A stretch of 64,000 nt of DNA from Pantoea agglomerans (GCF_021397715.1 NZ_CP090207.1:434001-498000), one strand, 5' to 3'. Shown: positions 17,472-27,049, counted from the stretch's first letter. Numbers and translations: made by a program. Notes: generated by a model from the sequence alone, not told the origin.

Positions 17472-19541
17472 ATGAAACAGAACTCACTTGATCAGGCCGC
17501 CCGGGCGGCCGGTATTTCGCTGGATTACATCAACGTTAACGGCGAAAAAGAGGCGATCAGCGACGACACCAAACGCGCGTTGCTGGCGGTGATGGGCGAT
17601 CCGCATGACGCAATGAAGGCGCCACTGCCGCCGGTCGCGGTGTTCAGCGGCAGCGGTAAACGTCAGCTTACCCCGCAGGGCAGCGGGGTTTATCACTGGC
17701 AGTTGCAAACCGAAAACGGCAAACAGCTCAGCGGGGAACTGACCGCTGGCGAACCTTTTACGCTGCCGGGTCCGCTGGCGCAGGGCTATCACCAGCTGAC
17801 GCTCAGCAAAGGAAAAAAGCAGTGGCAGACCCGCATTATTGTCACTCCGCGCCGCTGCTATCTGCCGCCGGCGCTGGAAGCGGGCGAGAGGCGCTGGGGC
17901 GCGCTGGTACAGCTCTACACGGTGCGTTCGGCGCAGAACTGGGGCATCGGTGATTTTGGCGATCTGCAAATCCTGCTGGAGCAGCTGGCGGCGCGCGGCG
18001 GCGATTTCGTCGGGCTCAATCCCCTGCATGCGCTCTATCCGGCCAGTGCCGATTTCGCCAGTCCTTACAGTCCGTCATCACGTCGCTGGCTGAACGTTAT
18101 CTACATCGACGTCGCTCAGGTGGTCGATTTCCAGCAAAGCCCGGCGGCGCAGAAGTGGTGGAAAAGCGCTAAAACGCAGCGGGCGCTGAGTAAAGTGCGT
18201 GAGGCGGAGCTGGTTGATTATGAGGCGGTGATGGCGCTCAAACTGGCCGCGTTACGCCTCGCCTGGGAACACTTCCAGGCGCGGGATGCGGAGAGCGACG
18301 ATAAACAGTCGTGGTCCGCTTTTGTGCGCGAAGGCGGCGACAGCCTGCGTTATCAGGCAGCCTATGACGGCATACAACTTGAGCGGCGAGCAGGCAATGC
18401 ACAGCACTGGGGCTGGCCCGCCTGGCCGGAAGGCTGGCGCAACAGCCAGTTGCCGGAGGTGCAGCGCTGGTGTGAGCGGCATGAAGAGGAGATCGCCTTC
18501 TGGCAGTGGCTGCAATGGCTGGCGCAGCAGCAGTTTTCTCACTGCTGGGCGCGCAGTCAGGCGCTGGGGATGAGCGTCGGGCTTTACCGCGATCTGGCCG
18601 TCGGCGTGGCGGAAGGCAGCGCCGAAACCTGGCACGATCCGGAGCTCTATCGTCTGCAGGCGTCGATTGGCGCACCGCCCGATCGCCTGGGTCCGTTAGG
18701 CCAGAACTGGGGCTTACCGCCGATGGACCCGCATGTGATGCAGGCGCGCGGCTATCAGCCATTCATCGACATGCTGCGCGCCAACATGCGTGATTGCGGC
18801 GCGTTGCGTATCGACCATGTGATGTCACTGCTGCGTCTGTGGTGGGTGCCCGCCGGTGAAACGGCGGATAAAGGGGCCTACGTGGCTTATCCGGTCGATG
18901 ATCTGCTCGGCATTCTGGCGCTGGAGAGCCATCGGCTGCGCTGCATGGTGATCGGAGAAGATCTCGGCACCGTACCAAAAGAGATCGTCAGCCTGCTGCG
19001 CAAAAGCGGGGTGTTTTCGTGGAAGGTGCTGTGGTTCGAGCAGGAAAAAAACGGCAGTTATCGTGCGCCAGCGGACTATCCGCGGCAGTCAATTGCCAGC
19101 GCCAGTACCCATGATCTGCCGACGCTGACCGGTTTCTGGCAGCAGGGCGATCTGTCGCTGGGGGAGAAGATTGGCCTCTATCCGGGCGATGCGGTCAACG
19201 CGCTGCATCAGCAGCGGGCAGAGCAGAAGCAGGCGCTGCTGGATGCGCTGCATCAGGCAGGCGCGCTACCGGCCCGCAGCCCGAAAAAAGCGGATAAGCT
19301 GGCAATGACGCCGACGCTGAATCGGGCGATTCATCGCTTCCTGGCCGATACCGACAGTGCGTTACTCGGCCTGCAGCCAGAGGACTGGCTCGGGATGACC
19401 ACGCCGGTCAATGTACCGGGCACGGTTGAGCAATACCCCAACTGGCGGCGCAAACTGAGTAAAACGCTGGAAGAGATATTTGCTGACGAGGAAGTGAATA
19501 AGCTGCTCAAAGCGGTCAGCCAGCAGCGTAAGCCTGGCTGA
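17472..19541 (+). CDS. malQ: 4-alpha-glucanotransferase (amylomaltase)
   Basis: A 689-residue GH77 enzyme (E. coli 694) that transfers maltosyl and longer units between maltodextrins, making long chains for MalP and releasing glucose. An N-terminal beta domain of about 130 residues precedes the TIM barrel. Visible motifs are LYTVRSAQNWGIGDFGD (about 155-171), the nucleophile region LRIDHVMSLLRLWW, and the acid/base region IGEDLGTVP. It starts with ATG behind AAGGAGC, 8 bases after malP, so the two are one operon. Confidence 0.96.
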   Translation: MKQNSLDQAARAAGISLDYINVNGEKEAISDDTKRALLAVMGDPHDAMKAPLPPVAVFSGSGKRQLTPQGSGVYHWQLQTENGKQLSGELTAGEPFTLPGPLAQGYHQLTLSKGKKQWQTRIIVTPRRCYLPPALEAGERRWGALVQLYTVRSAQNWGIGDFGDLQILLEQLAARGGDFVGLNPLHALYPASADFASPYSPSSRRWLNVIYIDVAQVVDFQQSPAAQKWWKSAKTQRALSKVREAELVDYEAVMALKLAALRLAWEHFQARDAESDDKQSWSAFVREGGDSLRYQAAYDGIQLERRAGNAQHWGWPAWPEGWRNSQLPEVQRWCERHEEEIAFWQWLQWLAQQQFSHCWARSQALGMSVGLYRDLAVGVAEGSAETWHDPELYRLQASIGAPPDRLGPLGQNWGLPPMDPHVMQARGYQPFIDMLRANMRDCGALRIDHVMSLLRLWWVPAGETADKGAYVAYPVDDLLGILALESHRLRCMVIGEDLGTVPKEIVSLLRKSGVFSWKVLWFEQEKNGSYRAPADYPRQSIASASTHDLPTLTGFWQQGDLSLGEKIGLYPGDAVNALHQQRAEQKQALLDALHQAGALPARSPKKADKLAMTPTLNRAIHRFLADTDSALLGLQPEDWLGMTTPVNVPGTVEQYPNWRRKLSKTLEEIFADEEVNKLLKAVSQQRKPG

Positions 19542-19548
19542 GAAGGTT

Positions 19549-19573
19549 AGCGCGACAGCTGAGCTGTCGCGCT
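19549..19573. terminator. Hairpin between convergent malQ and nfuA
   Basis: An almost perfect palindrome (AGCGCGACAGCT / AGCTGTCGCGCT around a central G) lies between the malQ stop and the nfuA stop. There is no T-run on either side, so it probably acts as a transcript-end stabiliser or a weak bidirectional terminator. Confidence 0.5.
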
Positions 19574-19580
19574 GACGTCA

Positions 19581-20156
19581 TCAGTAGAACGAGTGTTCGC
19601 CGCGCTGGTGCTCGGTGATGTCGCGCACGCCTTTCAGTTCCGGGAAGGCGGCCAGCAGCTCTTTCTCGATGCCATCTTTCAGGGTGACGTCAATCATGGA
19701 ACAGCCGTTACAGCCGCCGCCGAACTGCAGGATGGCGTAACCGTCATCGGTGATCTCCATCAGCGACACGCGGCCACCGTGGCCCGCCAGCTGTGGGTTG
19801 ATCTGCGCCTGCAGCAGATACTCAACGCGTTCCACCATCGGCGCATCATCAGAGACCTTGCGCATTTTGGCGTTAGGCGCTTTCAGCGTCAGCTGCGAAC
19901 CGAGGTTATCGGTGACGAAATCGATTTCAGCGTCTTCCAGATAAGGTGCGCTCAGTTCATCCACGTAGGCTGACAGTTTTTCGAACTTCAGCTCGGTATC
20001 GGTCGCTTCGACCGCGTCAGGTGGGCAATAAGAGACACCACACTCGGCTGTTGGCGTACCCGGGTTAATCACGAATACGCGAATCTGGGTGCCATCTTCT
20101 TGTTTGGATAGCAGTCTGGAAAAATGCTCTTGGGCAGAATCAGTAATTCGGATCAT
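19581..20156 (-). CDS. nfuA: Fe/S biogenesis protein NfuA
   Basis: A 191-residue iron-sulfur carrier identical in length to E. coli NfuA. The N-terminal A-type-like domain (about 1-100) has lost the carrier cysteine pattern, while the C-terminal Nfu domain keeps the cluster-binding CxxC (Cys149 and Cys152 in GGGCNGCS). It delivers [4Fe-4S] clusters to apoproteins under oxidative stress or iron limitation. It lies downstream of gntX with its own probable IscR-controlled promoter in the 58-bp gap. Confidence 0.96.
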   Translation of the reverse strand: MIRITDSAQEHFSRLLSKQEDGTQIRVFVINPGTPTAECGVSYCPPDAVEATDTELKFEKLSAYVDELSAPYLEDAEIDFVTDNLGSQLTLKAPNAKMRKVSDDAPMVERVEYLLQAQINPQLAGHGGRVSLMEITDDGYAILQFGGGCNGCSMIDVTLKDGIEKELLAAFPELKGVRDITEHQRGEHSFY

Positions 20157-20168
20157 GTCGATTGCTCA

Positions 20169-20193
20169 ATAGTTGACTAATTTAGTTGGTTAT
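20169..20193. promoter_or_regulatory. IscR type 1 binding site upstream of nfuA
   Basis: The 25-bp stretch ATAGTTGACT-AATTT-AGTTGGTTAT matches the IscR type 1 consensus ATASYYGACTRWWWYAGTCRRSTAT at 23 of 25 positions. It starts 13 bases upstream of the nfuA start codon. E. coli nfuA is known to be repressed by [2Fe-2S]-IscR, so the site is expected to do the same here. Confidence 0.8.
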
Positions 20194-20214
20194 AATACGC
20201 CCATCAATGACGCT

Positions 20215-20895
20215 CTACAAGGTACGGCACAGGCACCAGACCTGCACGCTGGCCGCGCCCTGCGCCAGTAACAGGCGACTGATTTCTTCTGTGGTACTGC
20301 CGGTGGTGACCACATCGTCCAGCAGGGCGATATGCCGTCCGCGCACCGCCATTTCAAGGCGGAAAGCACCGCGTAAGTTGCTGCGGCGCTGACGGGCGTT
20401 CAGCTGATGCTGTAGCGCCCCTTGTCGCAGACGGTGTAATCCGGCTCCCCACTCACAACCCAGCCAGTGCGCCAGCGGCGCGGCGAGCAGATCGGTCTGA
20501 TTGTAGCCGCGCTGCCAGCGTCGTCGCCGATGCAGCGGGACCGACAGTAGCAGGTCAGGGCGCGGCAGGTTGCCACGCCGGTAGACATCCAGCCAGCTTA
20601 GCAAAAGCAGCCGCGCCAGCATCACCCTGAGTGCGGTTACGCGAGAAAATTTGAGCTGGTTCACCCACAGGCTGAACGGCGGGCGATAGCTGTTAACGCA
20701 GATCAGTGCCTGCCACGCGGGTGGCTTCTGCAGGCAGCGTCCGCAGGGCTGCCGCACGTTAGCGGCGGGTAGGCCACAGCGTGGGCAGAGCAGCGGCAAA
20801 GCGGGCAACTGGCGCATACAGGGAGTACACAGGCCGTGTTGCGCCATCTGCAACGGTAACCGGCATAGCCAACACAGGGCAGGCATTGATAGCAT
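20215..20895 (-). CDS. gntX: ComF/GntX-family phosphoribosyltransferase-like protein
   Basis: A 226-residue protein of the ComF/GntX family. Four cysteine pairs in the first 55 residues (CWLC, CTPC, CPRC, CGRC) suggest a zinc-binding module. The C-terminal type I phosphoribosyltransferase fold has the PRPP-loop motif DDVVTTGSTTEE (about 193-204). E. coli GntX was linked genetically to gluconate uptake, and Gram-positive ComF acts in DNA uptake; the real biochemical role is not settled. Here it lies near hof-type genes only at distance. It is divergent from bioH with a 34-bp gap and upstream of nfuA. Confidence 0.88.
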   Translation of the reverse strand: MLSMPALCWLCRLPLQMAQHGLCTPCMRQLPALPLLCPRCGLPAANVRQPCGRCLQKPPAWQALICVNSYRPPFSLWVNQLKFSRVTALRVMLARLLLLSWLDVYRRGNLPRPDLLLSVPLHRRRRWQRGYNQTDLLAAPLAHWLGCEWGAGLHRLRQGALQHQLNARQRRSNLRGAFRLEMAVRGRHIALLDDVVTTGSTTEEISRLLLAQGAASVQVWCLCRTL

Positions 20896-20929
20896 AGCGA
20901 CCTCCTTATCACTTTCGGGATAGTAACTG

Positions 20930-21706
20930 ATGACGTCGCTTTACTGGCACACCTGTGGAACAGGGAATGTTGATCTTGTGCTGCTGCACGGATGGGGACT
21001 GAATGCCGAAGTCTGGCAGAGCATTATTCCGCGACTCAGCCCGCACTATCGTCTGCATCTGGTCGATCTGCCCGGTTATGGTCGCAGCCAGGCCTTTGGC
21101 GCGCTGTCGCTGGCAGAGATGGCGCAGCAGTTGCTGCCTGCGCTGCCTCCGCAGGCGGTGGTTGTCGGCTGGTCACTGGGCGGACTGGTCGCAACCGAGC
21201 TGGCGCTGACCGCGCCGCAACGGCTGCGGGCGCTGATTACCGTTGCCTCTTCACCCTGTTTTACCGCGACAGAGAACTGGCCAGGCATCAAACCCGATAC
21301 GCTGCAAAATTTCCAGCAGCTGCTCAGTAACGATTTTCAGCGCACGGTCGAGCGCTTTCTGGCGTTGCAGACGCTGGGAACAGAGACCGCCCGGGCCGAT
21401 GCGCGCCGCCTGAAAGAGGTGGTGCTGTCGCAGCCGATGCCGTCGGTGGCGGTGCTGGATGGCGGGCTGGAAATTTTACGCCAGGTTGATCTGCGCGACG
21501 CGTTACCGCAGCTATCGCTGCCGTTTCTGCGACTGTATGGCGCGCTGGATGGCCTGGTGCCGCGCAGCATCGCTGCCCGCCTTGACCAGACGCTGCCCGC
21601 TTCGCCGTCGTGGGTGATCGACAAGGCGGCCCACGCGCCGTTTATCTCTCATCCTGAGGCGTTTTGTCAGCATATTATGAACTTCATCAACGATTTGCCG
21701 ACTTAA
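20930..21706 (+). CDS. bioH: Pimeloyl-[acyl-carrier protein] methyl ester esterase
   Basis: A 258-residue alpha/beta hydrolase that removes the methyl group from pimeloyl-ACP methyl ester, ending the BioC-BioH route to the pimelate moiety of biotin. The nucleophile elbow is GWSLGG with Ser82, as in E. coli BioH. The expected acid is in the GALDGLVP segment (about 204-211) and the catalytic His in [12 protein letters not shown] near 235. Its promoter must lie in the 34-bp gap or within the 5' end of gntX. Confidence 0.95.
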   Translation: MTSLYWHTCGTGNVDLVLLHGWGLNAEVWQSIIPRLSPHYRLHLVDLPGYGRSQAFGALSLAEMAQQLLPALPPQAVVVGWSLGGLVATELALTAPQRLRALITVASSPCFTATENWPGIKPDTLQNFQQLLSNDFQRTVERFLALQTLGTETARADARRLKEVVLSQPMPSVAVLDGGLEILRQVDLRDALPQLSLPFLRLYGALDGLVPRSIAARLDQTLPASPSWVIDKAAHAPFISHPEAFCQHIMNFINDLPT

Positions 21707-21733
21707 TTGCGCCGGTGACTGGCAAATCTGGCC

Positions 21734-21777
21734 GCAGCGGCAATACTTCTCTTCGTGAGCAAGGCCGCTGCAATTTT
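21734..21777 (+). terminator. Possible terminator of bioH
   Basis: An 8-bp inverted repeat (GCAGCGGC / GCCGCTGC) with a long 22-base loop is followed by AATTTTA, 27 bases after the bioH stop. The long loop and short U-run make it a weak candidate. Confidence 0.4.
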
Positions 21778-21874
21778 ATGTGATTAGTCCCGGACGACTA
21801 TGCTGTTCCATGCTGCCTTACGCGTTTCGCGGTTGCTTACATCTCACAATGGACCATGAATGAGGGTAAACATA

Positions 21875-22144
21875 ATGAAGGTTTTTAAATGGGTTGTGGC
21901 TTCAATGATGATGGGCGCGATTTCATTTTCTGCGATGGCAGCGAAAGAAGTCACCAAAGAAGAAGTTAAAACAATGAACCTGCAGAAGATTGGCACCGTT
22001 AACACCACGGCGGAAACCACCTCGCCGATGGATGCGAAAAAAGCGCTGTCTCAGCTGGCTGACGAAAAGGGCGGCAAATATTTCCTGGTCATCGCCGGTC
22101 GTGAACACGGTAAATTCAGCGCCACGGCTGACGTCTATAAATAA
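21875..22144 (+). CDS. Small periplasmic protein of the YdgH/BhsA/McbA family (DUF1471)
   Basis: An 89-residue exported protein. A signal peptide (MKVFKWVVASMMMGAISFSAMA) is followed by a mature domain of about 67 residues with the DUF1471 pattern: the start near EVTKEEVKTMNLQKIGTVN, the SPMDAKKALSQLADEKGGKYFLV block, and a short tail ending in ADVYK. Members such as BhsA, McbA and YhcN respond to stress and affect surface properties or biofilm; the molecular role is unclear. An in-frame ATG lies 15 bases upstream, but ATG 21875 sits behind GAGGG and starts directly at the signal peptide. Its stop touches the stop of the convergent phosphorylase gene. Confidence 0.85.
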   Translation: MKVFKWVVASMMMGAISFSAMAAKEVTKEEVKTMNLQKIGTVNTTAETTSPMDAKKALSQLADEKGGKYFLVIAGREHGKFSATADVYK

Positions 22145-23830
22145 TTAGCGTAGCCACATAAACTGCCAGGCATCCAGCCTCACCGGCTGGGTGCCATCAA
22201 TCTTCCTGCCGCTCACCACATCCTGCAGCCTATGCGCCACCGGCAACCGGGTTTCAACCGGGCGTCCGCTGAGATTAAATACGCACAGTAATCCCTCGCC
22301 ACTTTCTGGCTGATGCCGGCGCATCACCAGCAGTGCGTTTTCGCTATCATAAAGCGTCATCGGATTGTCAGGATGAAACGCCGGCTGGCGACGCCGCAGC
22401 TGTATCAGCTGACCCAGTTGGGTATAGACCTGATGGCGCAGCCAGTCTTCTCCTGCCAGCGCCGCCTCAATCTGTGCAAGATCGTATTTCTGACGGTTAA
22501 TCGCCCGGTTATGACCCGCTGCCCGCACGCCATCGTAATGGTTGCGTGAGCCAAGAATGCTTTGAATATAGATAGCCGGCACGCCAGGAAAGGCCAGCAG
22601 GATGGCGTGTGCCAGCAGAAAGCGCTGCAGGCGGGTCGCGTCATCGTCGGCTTCACGGTTTAACGCATCCAGATAGGTGACGTTGATTTCATACGGGCTG
22701 GTCGTGCCGTCCGGGTTATTTTTGTAGGAAACCAGCGCGCCCTCCAGCGCCAGATCGCGCACCAGCGCCACAATCTCTACCTCGCTCAGAATGCCGCGTG
22801 CCGGGTTCAGCCCGATACCATCGTGCGACGCCAGAAAGTTGAAGAAGGTGGTGTCGTTACTGCTGAGATCGAGGCTGCTGGCCCATTGACGCAAGGCGCG
22901 CGCCGAGCCGGTATGAATGCCGTGCAGCACCAGCGGCGGCAGGGAGAACTGATAGACCATCTGCGCCTCATCGTGGCCGTTGCCCAGATAGCTGATGTTG
23001 TCCTGATGCGGCACGTTGGTCTCGGTGACGATCACCGTACCGGGCGCGACAATATCGGCGATTGCGCGGAACAGTTTCACCAGCTGATGTGTCTTTTCCA
23101 GATGAATACAGCGGGTACCGGGCGTTTTCCACATGTAACCGACCGCATCCAGCCGCACATAATCAGCACCGCGTTTCAGGTAGTCGAGCAGCACATTGAC
23201 CATGCGCAGCAGCACCGCCGGATTGGCAAAGTTGAGATCAATCTGATCGGCGCTGAAGGTGGTCCAGATAAAGCGGGTCTCGCCATCGGCCATCTGAAAC
23301 GGCGTCAGCAGTGGGGAAGTCCGCGGGCGCGTCACCGCGCTGAGATCGGTGGCGGGCGGCATACTGATGAAGAAGTCATCCCAGCCGGGGTCCTGCGCCA
23401 GAAAATGCCGGAACCAGGCGCTGTGCGACGACATGTGGTTACAGACGAAATCAAACATCAGGCGGGTTTCCTGATGCAGCCGCGCAACGTCCTGCCAGTC
23501 GCCACAGATCGGATCGACCTGATGATAATCAATCACCGAGAAGCCATCGTCAGACGACCAGGGGAAGAACGGCAGCAGGTGCACCAGCGGGAAAATCGAT
23601 TGCAGGTGCTGCTGATAGAAACGGGAAAAAGTGCTGAGCGTTGGCTTATCGGCTTCGCGAAACTGATCGGCGTAGCTGATCAGCACCACGTCCTGCTCAT
23701 CCCAGTGTGCTTTGCGCGGCAGCTTGATGGCATCGCGCGCGTCTGCAATATCCGCCAGCAGCTGCGTACGCGTTGCCTCAGGAAAAGTGCCGGCATAAAT
23801 CTTATCGATTAGATCGGTGATCGTTTCCAT
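22145..23830 (-). CDS. GH13_18 sugar phosphorylase, YcjM-type (probable glucosylglycerate phosphorylase)
   Basis: A 561-residue enzyme of the sucrose-phosphorylase subfamily of GH13. Motifs in order are LLPFFPWSSDDGFSVIDY (about 84-101), FDFVCNHMS (about 126), the nucleophile region YVRLDAVGYMWK (about 224-235), the acid/base region VIVTETNVPH (about 268-277), and NFLASHDGIGLNP (about 331-343). As I recall E. coli YcjM, length and motif wording fit it better than true sucrose phosphorylases. YcjM cleaves 2-O-alpha-D-glucosylglycerate with phosphate to glucose-1-phosphate and glycerate. Substrate assignment is inference; glucosylglycerol or sucrose-6-phosphate remain possible. The ribosome site before ATG 23830 is poor. 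No other ycj-type gene is adjacent, so it is an orphan, placed where E. coli has feoABC. Confidence 0.85.
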   Translation of the reverse strand: METITDLIDKIYAGTFPEATRTQLLADIADARDAIKLPRKAHWDEQDVVLISYADQFREADKPTLSTFSRFYQQHLQSIFPLVHLLPFFPWSSDDGFSVIDYHQVDPICGDWQDVARLHQETRLMFDFVCNHMSSHSAWFRHFLAQDPGWDDFFISMPPATDLSAVTRPRTSPLLTPFQMADGETRFIWTTFSADQIDLNFANPAVLLRMVNVLLDYLKRGADYVRLDAVGYMWKTPGTRCIHLEKTHQLVKLFRAIADIVAPGTVIVTETNVPHQDNISYLGNGHDEAQMVYQFSLPPLVLHGIHTGSARALRQWASSLDLSSNDTTFFNFLASHDGIGLNPARGILSEVEIVALVRDLALEGALVSYKNNPDGTTSPYEINVTYLDALNREADDDATRLQRFLLAHAILLAFPGVPAIYIQSILGSRNHYDGVRAAGHNRAINRQKYDLAQIEAALAGEDWLRHQVYTQLGQLIQLRRRQPAFHPDNPMTLYDSENALLVMRRHQPESGEGLLCVFNLSGRPVETRLPVAHRLQDVVSGRKIDGTQPVRLDAWQFMWLR

Positions 23831-23924
23831 CGTGAGTTGGGTGCCACTGCAGGTGTTGTTTTTATGACAGGCGTCTTTCTAGCGTAGCGCTATGGCGGGG
23901 ATTTTCCACTGAGGGAGCGAGATT

Positions 23925-23950
23925 GAAAGGGGGACGACAGGCGTCCCCCT
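23925..23950 (-). terminator. Terminator of tex
   Basis: On the minus strand a 9-bp stem (AGGGGGACG / CGTCCCCCT) with a five-base loop is followed by UUUC, starting 7 bases after the tex stop. A very GC-rich stem compensates for the short U-run. Confidence 0.7.
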
Positions 23951-23957
23951 GAAAAAC

Positions 23958-26285
23958 TTAGCGTTTCTTACCGAAGGCGGCCGCCAGCGCATCACCCATC
24001 GCGCTGTTACCCGCAGGCTGACTGGCCGGACGGGCGCGTCCTTTACTGGCTGCCGGGCGCTTCTCGTCACGCGGCGCAGCGTTCTTCCCGCCACCGCGGG
24101 CATTGCCTTCACCGGGCTGCTCATCCAGACGCATCGTCAGGGCAATTCGCTTACGGGGCAGATCGACCTCCATCACCTTCACTTTAACGATATCGCCTGC
24201 CTTCACCACCTGATGCGGATCCTCGACGAAGCGGTCGGAGAGCGACGAGATATGCACCAGACCATCCTGATGCACGCCGATGTCGACGAACGCGCCGAAG
24301 TTAGTGACGTTGGTCACCGCGCCTTCCAGAATCATGCCAGGCGTCAGATCGTTCAGCGTCTCGACGCCTTCGGCAAACTGCGCGGTTTTAAACTCAGGAC
24401 GCGGATCGCGGCCCGGCTTCTCCAGCTCTTTCATAATGTCGGTGACGGTCGGTAAACCGAAACGCTCATCGGTGAAATCGTGGGCGCGCAGGTTACGCAA
24501 ACTGCCGGCGTTCCCCATCAGATCACTCAGCGCCTGTTCGGTGGCAGCCAGAATCCGTTCCACTACCGGATAGGCTTCCGGGTGAACGGTCGAGGCGTCC
24601 AGCGGGTTATCGCCGTGGTTGATGCGCAGGAAGCCCGCGCACTGTTCAAAGGCTTTCGGGCCGAGACGGCTGACTTTCAGCAGCTGCTGACGATTCTGGA
24701 AACGACCATTTTCATCACGCCAGCCGACAATATTTTGCGCCATCATGCGCGTCAGGCCAGCCACGCGAGTCAGCAATGGCACCGAGGCGGTATTCAGATC
24801 GACACCGACGGCGTTCACACAGTCTTCCACCACCGCATCCAGTTTCTTCGCCAACTGGCTCTGACTGACGTCATGCTGATACTGGCCAACTCCGATCGAT
24901 TTCGGATCGATCTTCACCAGCTCCGCCAGCGGGTCCTGCAGACGACGGGCAATGGAAACTGCGCCACGCAGCGAGACATCGAGATCCGGAAACTCCAGCG
25001 CCGCCAGCTCAGACGCTGAGTAGACCGAGGCACCGGCTTCGCTGACAATCACTTTCTGCGCCGTGACCTTCGGGAACTGCTGTTGCAGATCGAGGAAGAA
25101 ACGCTCGGTTTCGCGTGAGGCCGTGCCGTTACCGATCGCCACCAGCTCAACCTGATGCTTGATACAGAGTGCGGCGACGGCAGCGGCGGCTTTCGCCGTC
25201 TGGCCGGTGTGCGGATAGACGGTATCGGTCGCCACCAGTTTGCCGGTGGCATCCACTACCGCCACTTTGACGCCGGTGCGCAGGCCCGGATCGAGACCCA
25301 TGGTGGCGCGCATCCCAGCCGGTGCCGCCATCAGCAGATCGTGCAGGTTACGGGCGAAGACGTTGATCGCTTCATCTTCAGCACGCTCACGAACCGTGCC
25401 CATCAGCTCGGTTTCCAGATGCAGCATCACCTTAATGCGCCAGGTCCAGCTCACCACCGCTTTACGCCAGCTATCGGCCGGGGCATTATTCAGGCGCAGG
25501 TTGAGGTGCTCCGCAATCAGCGTTTCGCCATAGCTTTCACGCGGCGCTTCATCAAACTGCGGATCGGCGTTGAGCGACAGTTGCAGTACACCTTCATTGC
25601 GGCCACGCAGCATCGCCAGCGCACGGTGTGACGGCACGCTGCTCAGCGCTTCATGGTGATCAAAATAGTCGCGGAACTTGGCCCCGGCTTCCTCTTTGCC
25701 TTCCACCACGCGGGAGACCAGATGGGCATTCTTCCACAGGTAGTTACGCACTTTCGCCAGCAGCGTCGCATCTTCGGCGAAACGCTCCATCAGAATGTAG
25801 CGGGCACCGTCCAGCGCGGCGCGCACGTCGGCAACGCCTTTATCCGCATCCACGTAGCGTTCAGCCAGCTGCTCCGGCTGGTGGGATGGGTCCTGCCACA
25901 GCGTTTCCGCCAGCGGTTCCAGACCGGCTTCAATCGCGATCTGGCCGCGGGTGCGGCGTTTCGGTTTATAGGGCAGGTAGAGATCTTCAAGCTCGGTTTT
26001 GCTGAGGGTAGTGTTGATGGCGCGCGCGAGGTCGTCGGTGAGTTTTCCCTGCTCATCAATCGACTTCAGAATCGACTGACGGCGCTCTTCAAGTTCACGC
26101 AGATAGCTGAGGCGGGTTTCCAGCTGGCGCAGTTGGGTATCATCCAGCCCACCGGTGACCTCTTTACGATAACGTGCGATAAACGGCACGGTATTCCCTT
26201 CATCCAACAGGCGAACGGCGGCGTCAACTTGCTCTGCCCGCGCCTGTAGCTCGCTGGCAATTATCTGGCTCAGAACTTTCATCAT
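23958..26285 (-). CDS. yhgF: RNA-binding transcription accessory protein Tex
   Basis: A 775-residue Tex/YhgF protein (E. coli 773). Domains in order are an N-terminal helical region (about 1-320), a YqgF-like RNase H fold (about 325-470, with [16 protein letters not shown]), helix-hairpin-helix repeats (about 490-600) and a C-terminal S1 RNA-binding domain (about 645-720, with [20 protein letters not shown]). A basic, low-complexity tail ends the protein. Tex binds RNA and is tied to transcription and translation quality control. The start could be either of two adjacent ATG codons. greB lies upstream on the same strand with a 103-bp gap. Confidence 0.95.
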   Translation of the reverse strand: MMKVLSQIIASELQARAEQVDAAVRLLDEGNTVPFIARYRKEVTGGLDDTQLRQLETRLSYLRELEERRQSILKSIDEQGKLTDDLARAINTTLSKTELEDLYLPYKPKRRTRGQIAIEAGLEPLAETLWQDPSHQPEQLAERYVDADKGVADVRAALDGARYILMERFAEDATLLAKVRNYLWKNAHLVSRVVEGKEEAGAKFRDYFDHHEALSSVPSHRALAMLRGRNEGVLQLSLNADPQFDEAPRESYGETLIAEHLNLRLNNAPADSWRKAVVSWTWRIKVMLHLETELMGTVRERAEDEAINVFARNLHDLLMAAPAGMRATMGLDPGLRTGVKVAVVDATGKLVATDTVYPHTGQTAKAAAAVAALCIKHQVELVAIGNGTASRETERFFLDLQQQFPKVTAQKVIVSEAGASVYSASELAALEFPDLDVSLRGAVSIARRLQDPLAELVKIDPKSIGVGQYQHDVSQSQLAKKLDAVVEDCVNAVGVDLNTASVPLLTRVAGLTRMMAQNIVGWRDENGRFQNRQQLLKVSRLGPKAFEQCAGFLRINHGDNPLDASTVHPEAYPVVERILAATEQALSDLMGNAGSLRNLRAHDFTDERFGLPTVTDIMKELEKPGRDPRPEFKTAQFAEGVETLNDLTPGMILEGAVTNVTNFGAFVDIGVHQDGLVHISSLSDRFVEDPHQVVKAGDIVKVKVMEVDLPRKRIALTMRLDEQPGEGNARGGGKNAAPRDEKRPAASKGRARPASQPAGNSAMGDALAAAFGKKR

Positions 26286-26388
26286 CAGGACTGTCTTGCT
26301 TTCCGGGTTGAGAAATAGCGGACAGTTATACGGATTGATGGTTGAAATTGCCAGAGATGCGGGCGGCTTTCAGCGATATTCTGAATCG

Positions 26389-26862
26389 CTATTGCTGATA
26401 GCGGATTTCGTTGACGTACCACAGCGCCGGACCGGCTGGCGTCTCAACGGTAGCGGCATCGCCGACCTCTTTTTTCAGCAGGGCGCGCGCCATTGGCGAG
26501 TCGATGGAGATGTAATCTTTGCGGCCAAAAATCTCATCATAGCCGACGATGCGGAAGCGCTTGATGTCACCGTCATCGTTTTCAATTTCGACCCAGGCAC
26601 CAAAGAAGACTTTGCCATCCTGCTGCGGTGAGTAATCCACAATCCGCAACTGCTCCAGGCTTTTGGTCAGATAGCGAACGCGGCGGTCAATTTCACGCAG
26701 GCGCTTTTTATTGTACTGATAATCGGCATTTTCACTGCGGTCGCCGAGGCTGGCGGCCCAGGTGACTTTTTTGGTCACTTCCGGTCGCTCTTCACGCCAC
26801 AGGTAATCGAGTTCTGCTTTCAGCTTATCGAAGCCTTCGCGGGTAATCAGTCGGGTTTTCAT
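26389..26862 (-). CDS. greB: Transcription elongation factor GreB
   Basis: A 157-residue Gre factor that enters the RNA polymerase secondary channel and triggers cleavage of the backtracked transcript. The N-terminal coiled coil carries the acidic tip and the conserved TWAASLGDRSENADYQYNKK stretch, and the C-terminal globular domain ends with YVNEIRYQQ. The frame extends 8 codons upstream, but ATG 26862 gives the usual MKTRLITREGF start. GreB rather than GreA is indicated by the sequence RREIDRRVRYL-type tip region and the position beside tex and ompR. Confidence 0.94.
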   Translation of the reverse strand: MKTRLITREGFDKLKAELDYLWREERPEVTKKVTWAASLGDRSENADYQYNKKRLREIDRRVRYLTKSLEQLRIVDYSPQQDGKVFFGAWVEIENDDGDIKRFRIVGYDEIFGRKDYISIDSPMARALLKKEVGDAATVETPAGPALWYVNEIRYQQ

Positions 26863-26929
26863 GCTGCACTGGCCAGAAAAAATCAAAGAGCGTCAGTGTA
26901 AGGCAAAGGAGGCGTGGCAAAAAAGAGTC

Positions 26930-26973
26930 GGGGAAAGGGTTTTTAAAGTCTAAAAACCCACGTTGACTTCCCC
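26930..26973 (-). terminator. Hairpin after the yjbE-like gene
   Basis: A perfect 9-bp stem (GGGTTTTTA / TAAAAACCC, loop 26946-26950) is enclosed by an outer GGGGAA/TTCCCC pairing. It lies between the yjbE-like stop and the greB start, both on the minus strand, and probably insulates greB from upstream transcription. Confidence 0.6.
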
Positions 26974-27049
26974 GGCGGCGAAAAGGGTTGCTGCAAAAGT
27001 GTGTTCTGAAGCCAATAGCGGCTGAGGCCAATCGAGCAGAGGGTAAAAA

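Noticed and set aside
22823..23812. 329-codon open frame antisense to the YcjM-type gene
   Set aside because: Its composition (His/Arg/Gln-rich) is typical of a shadow frame, with no ribosome site or family motif.
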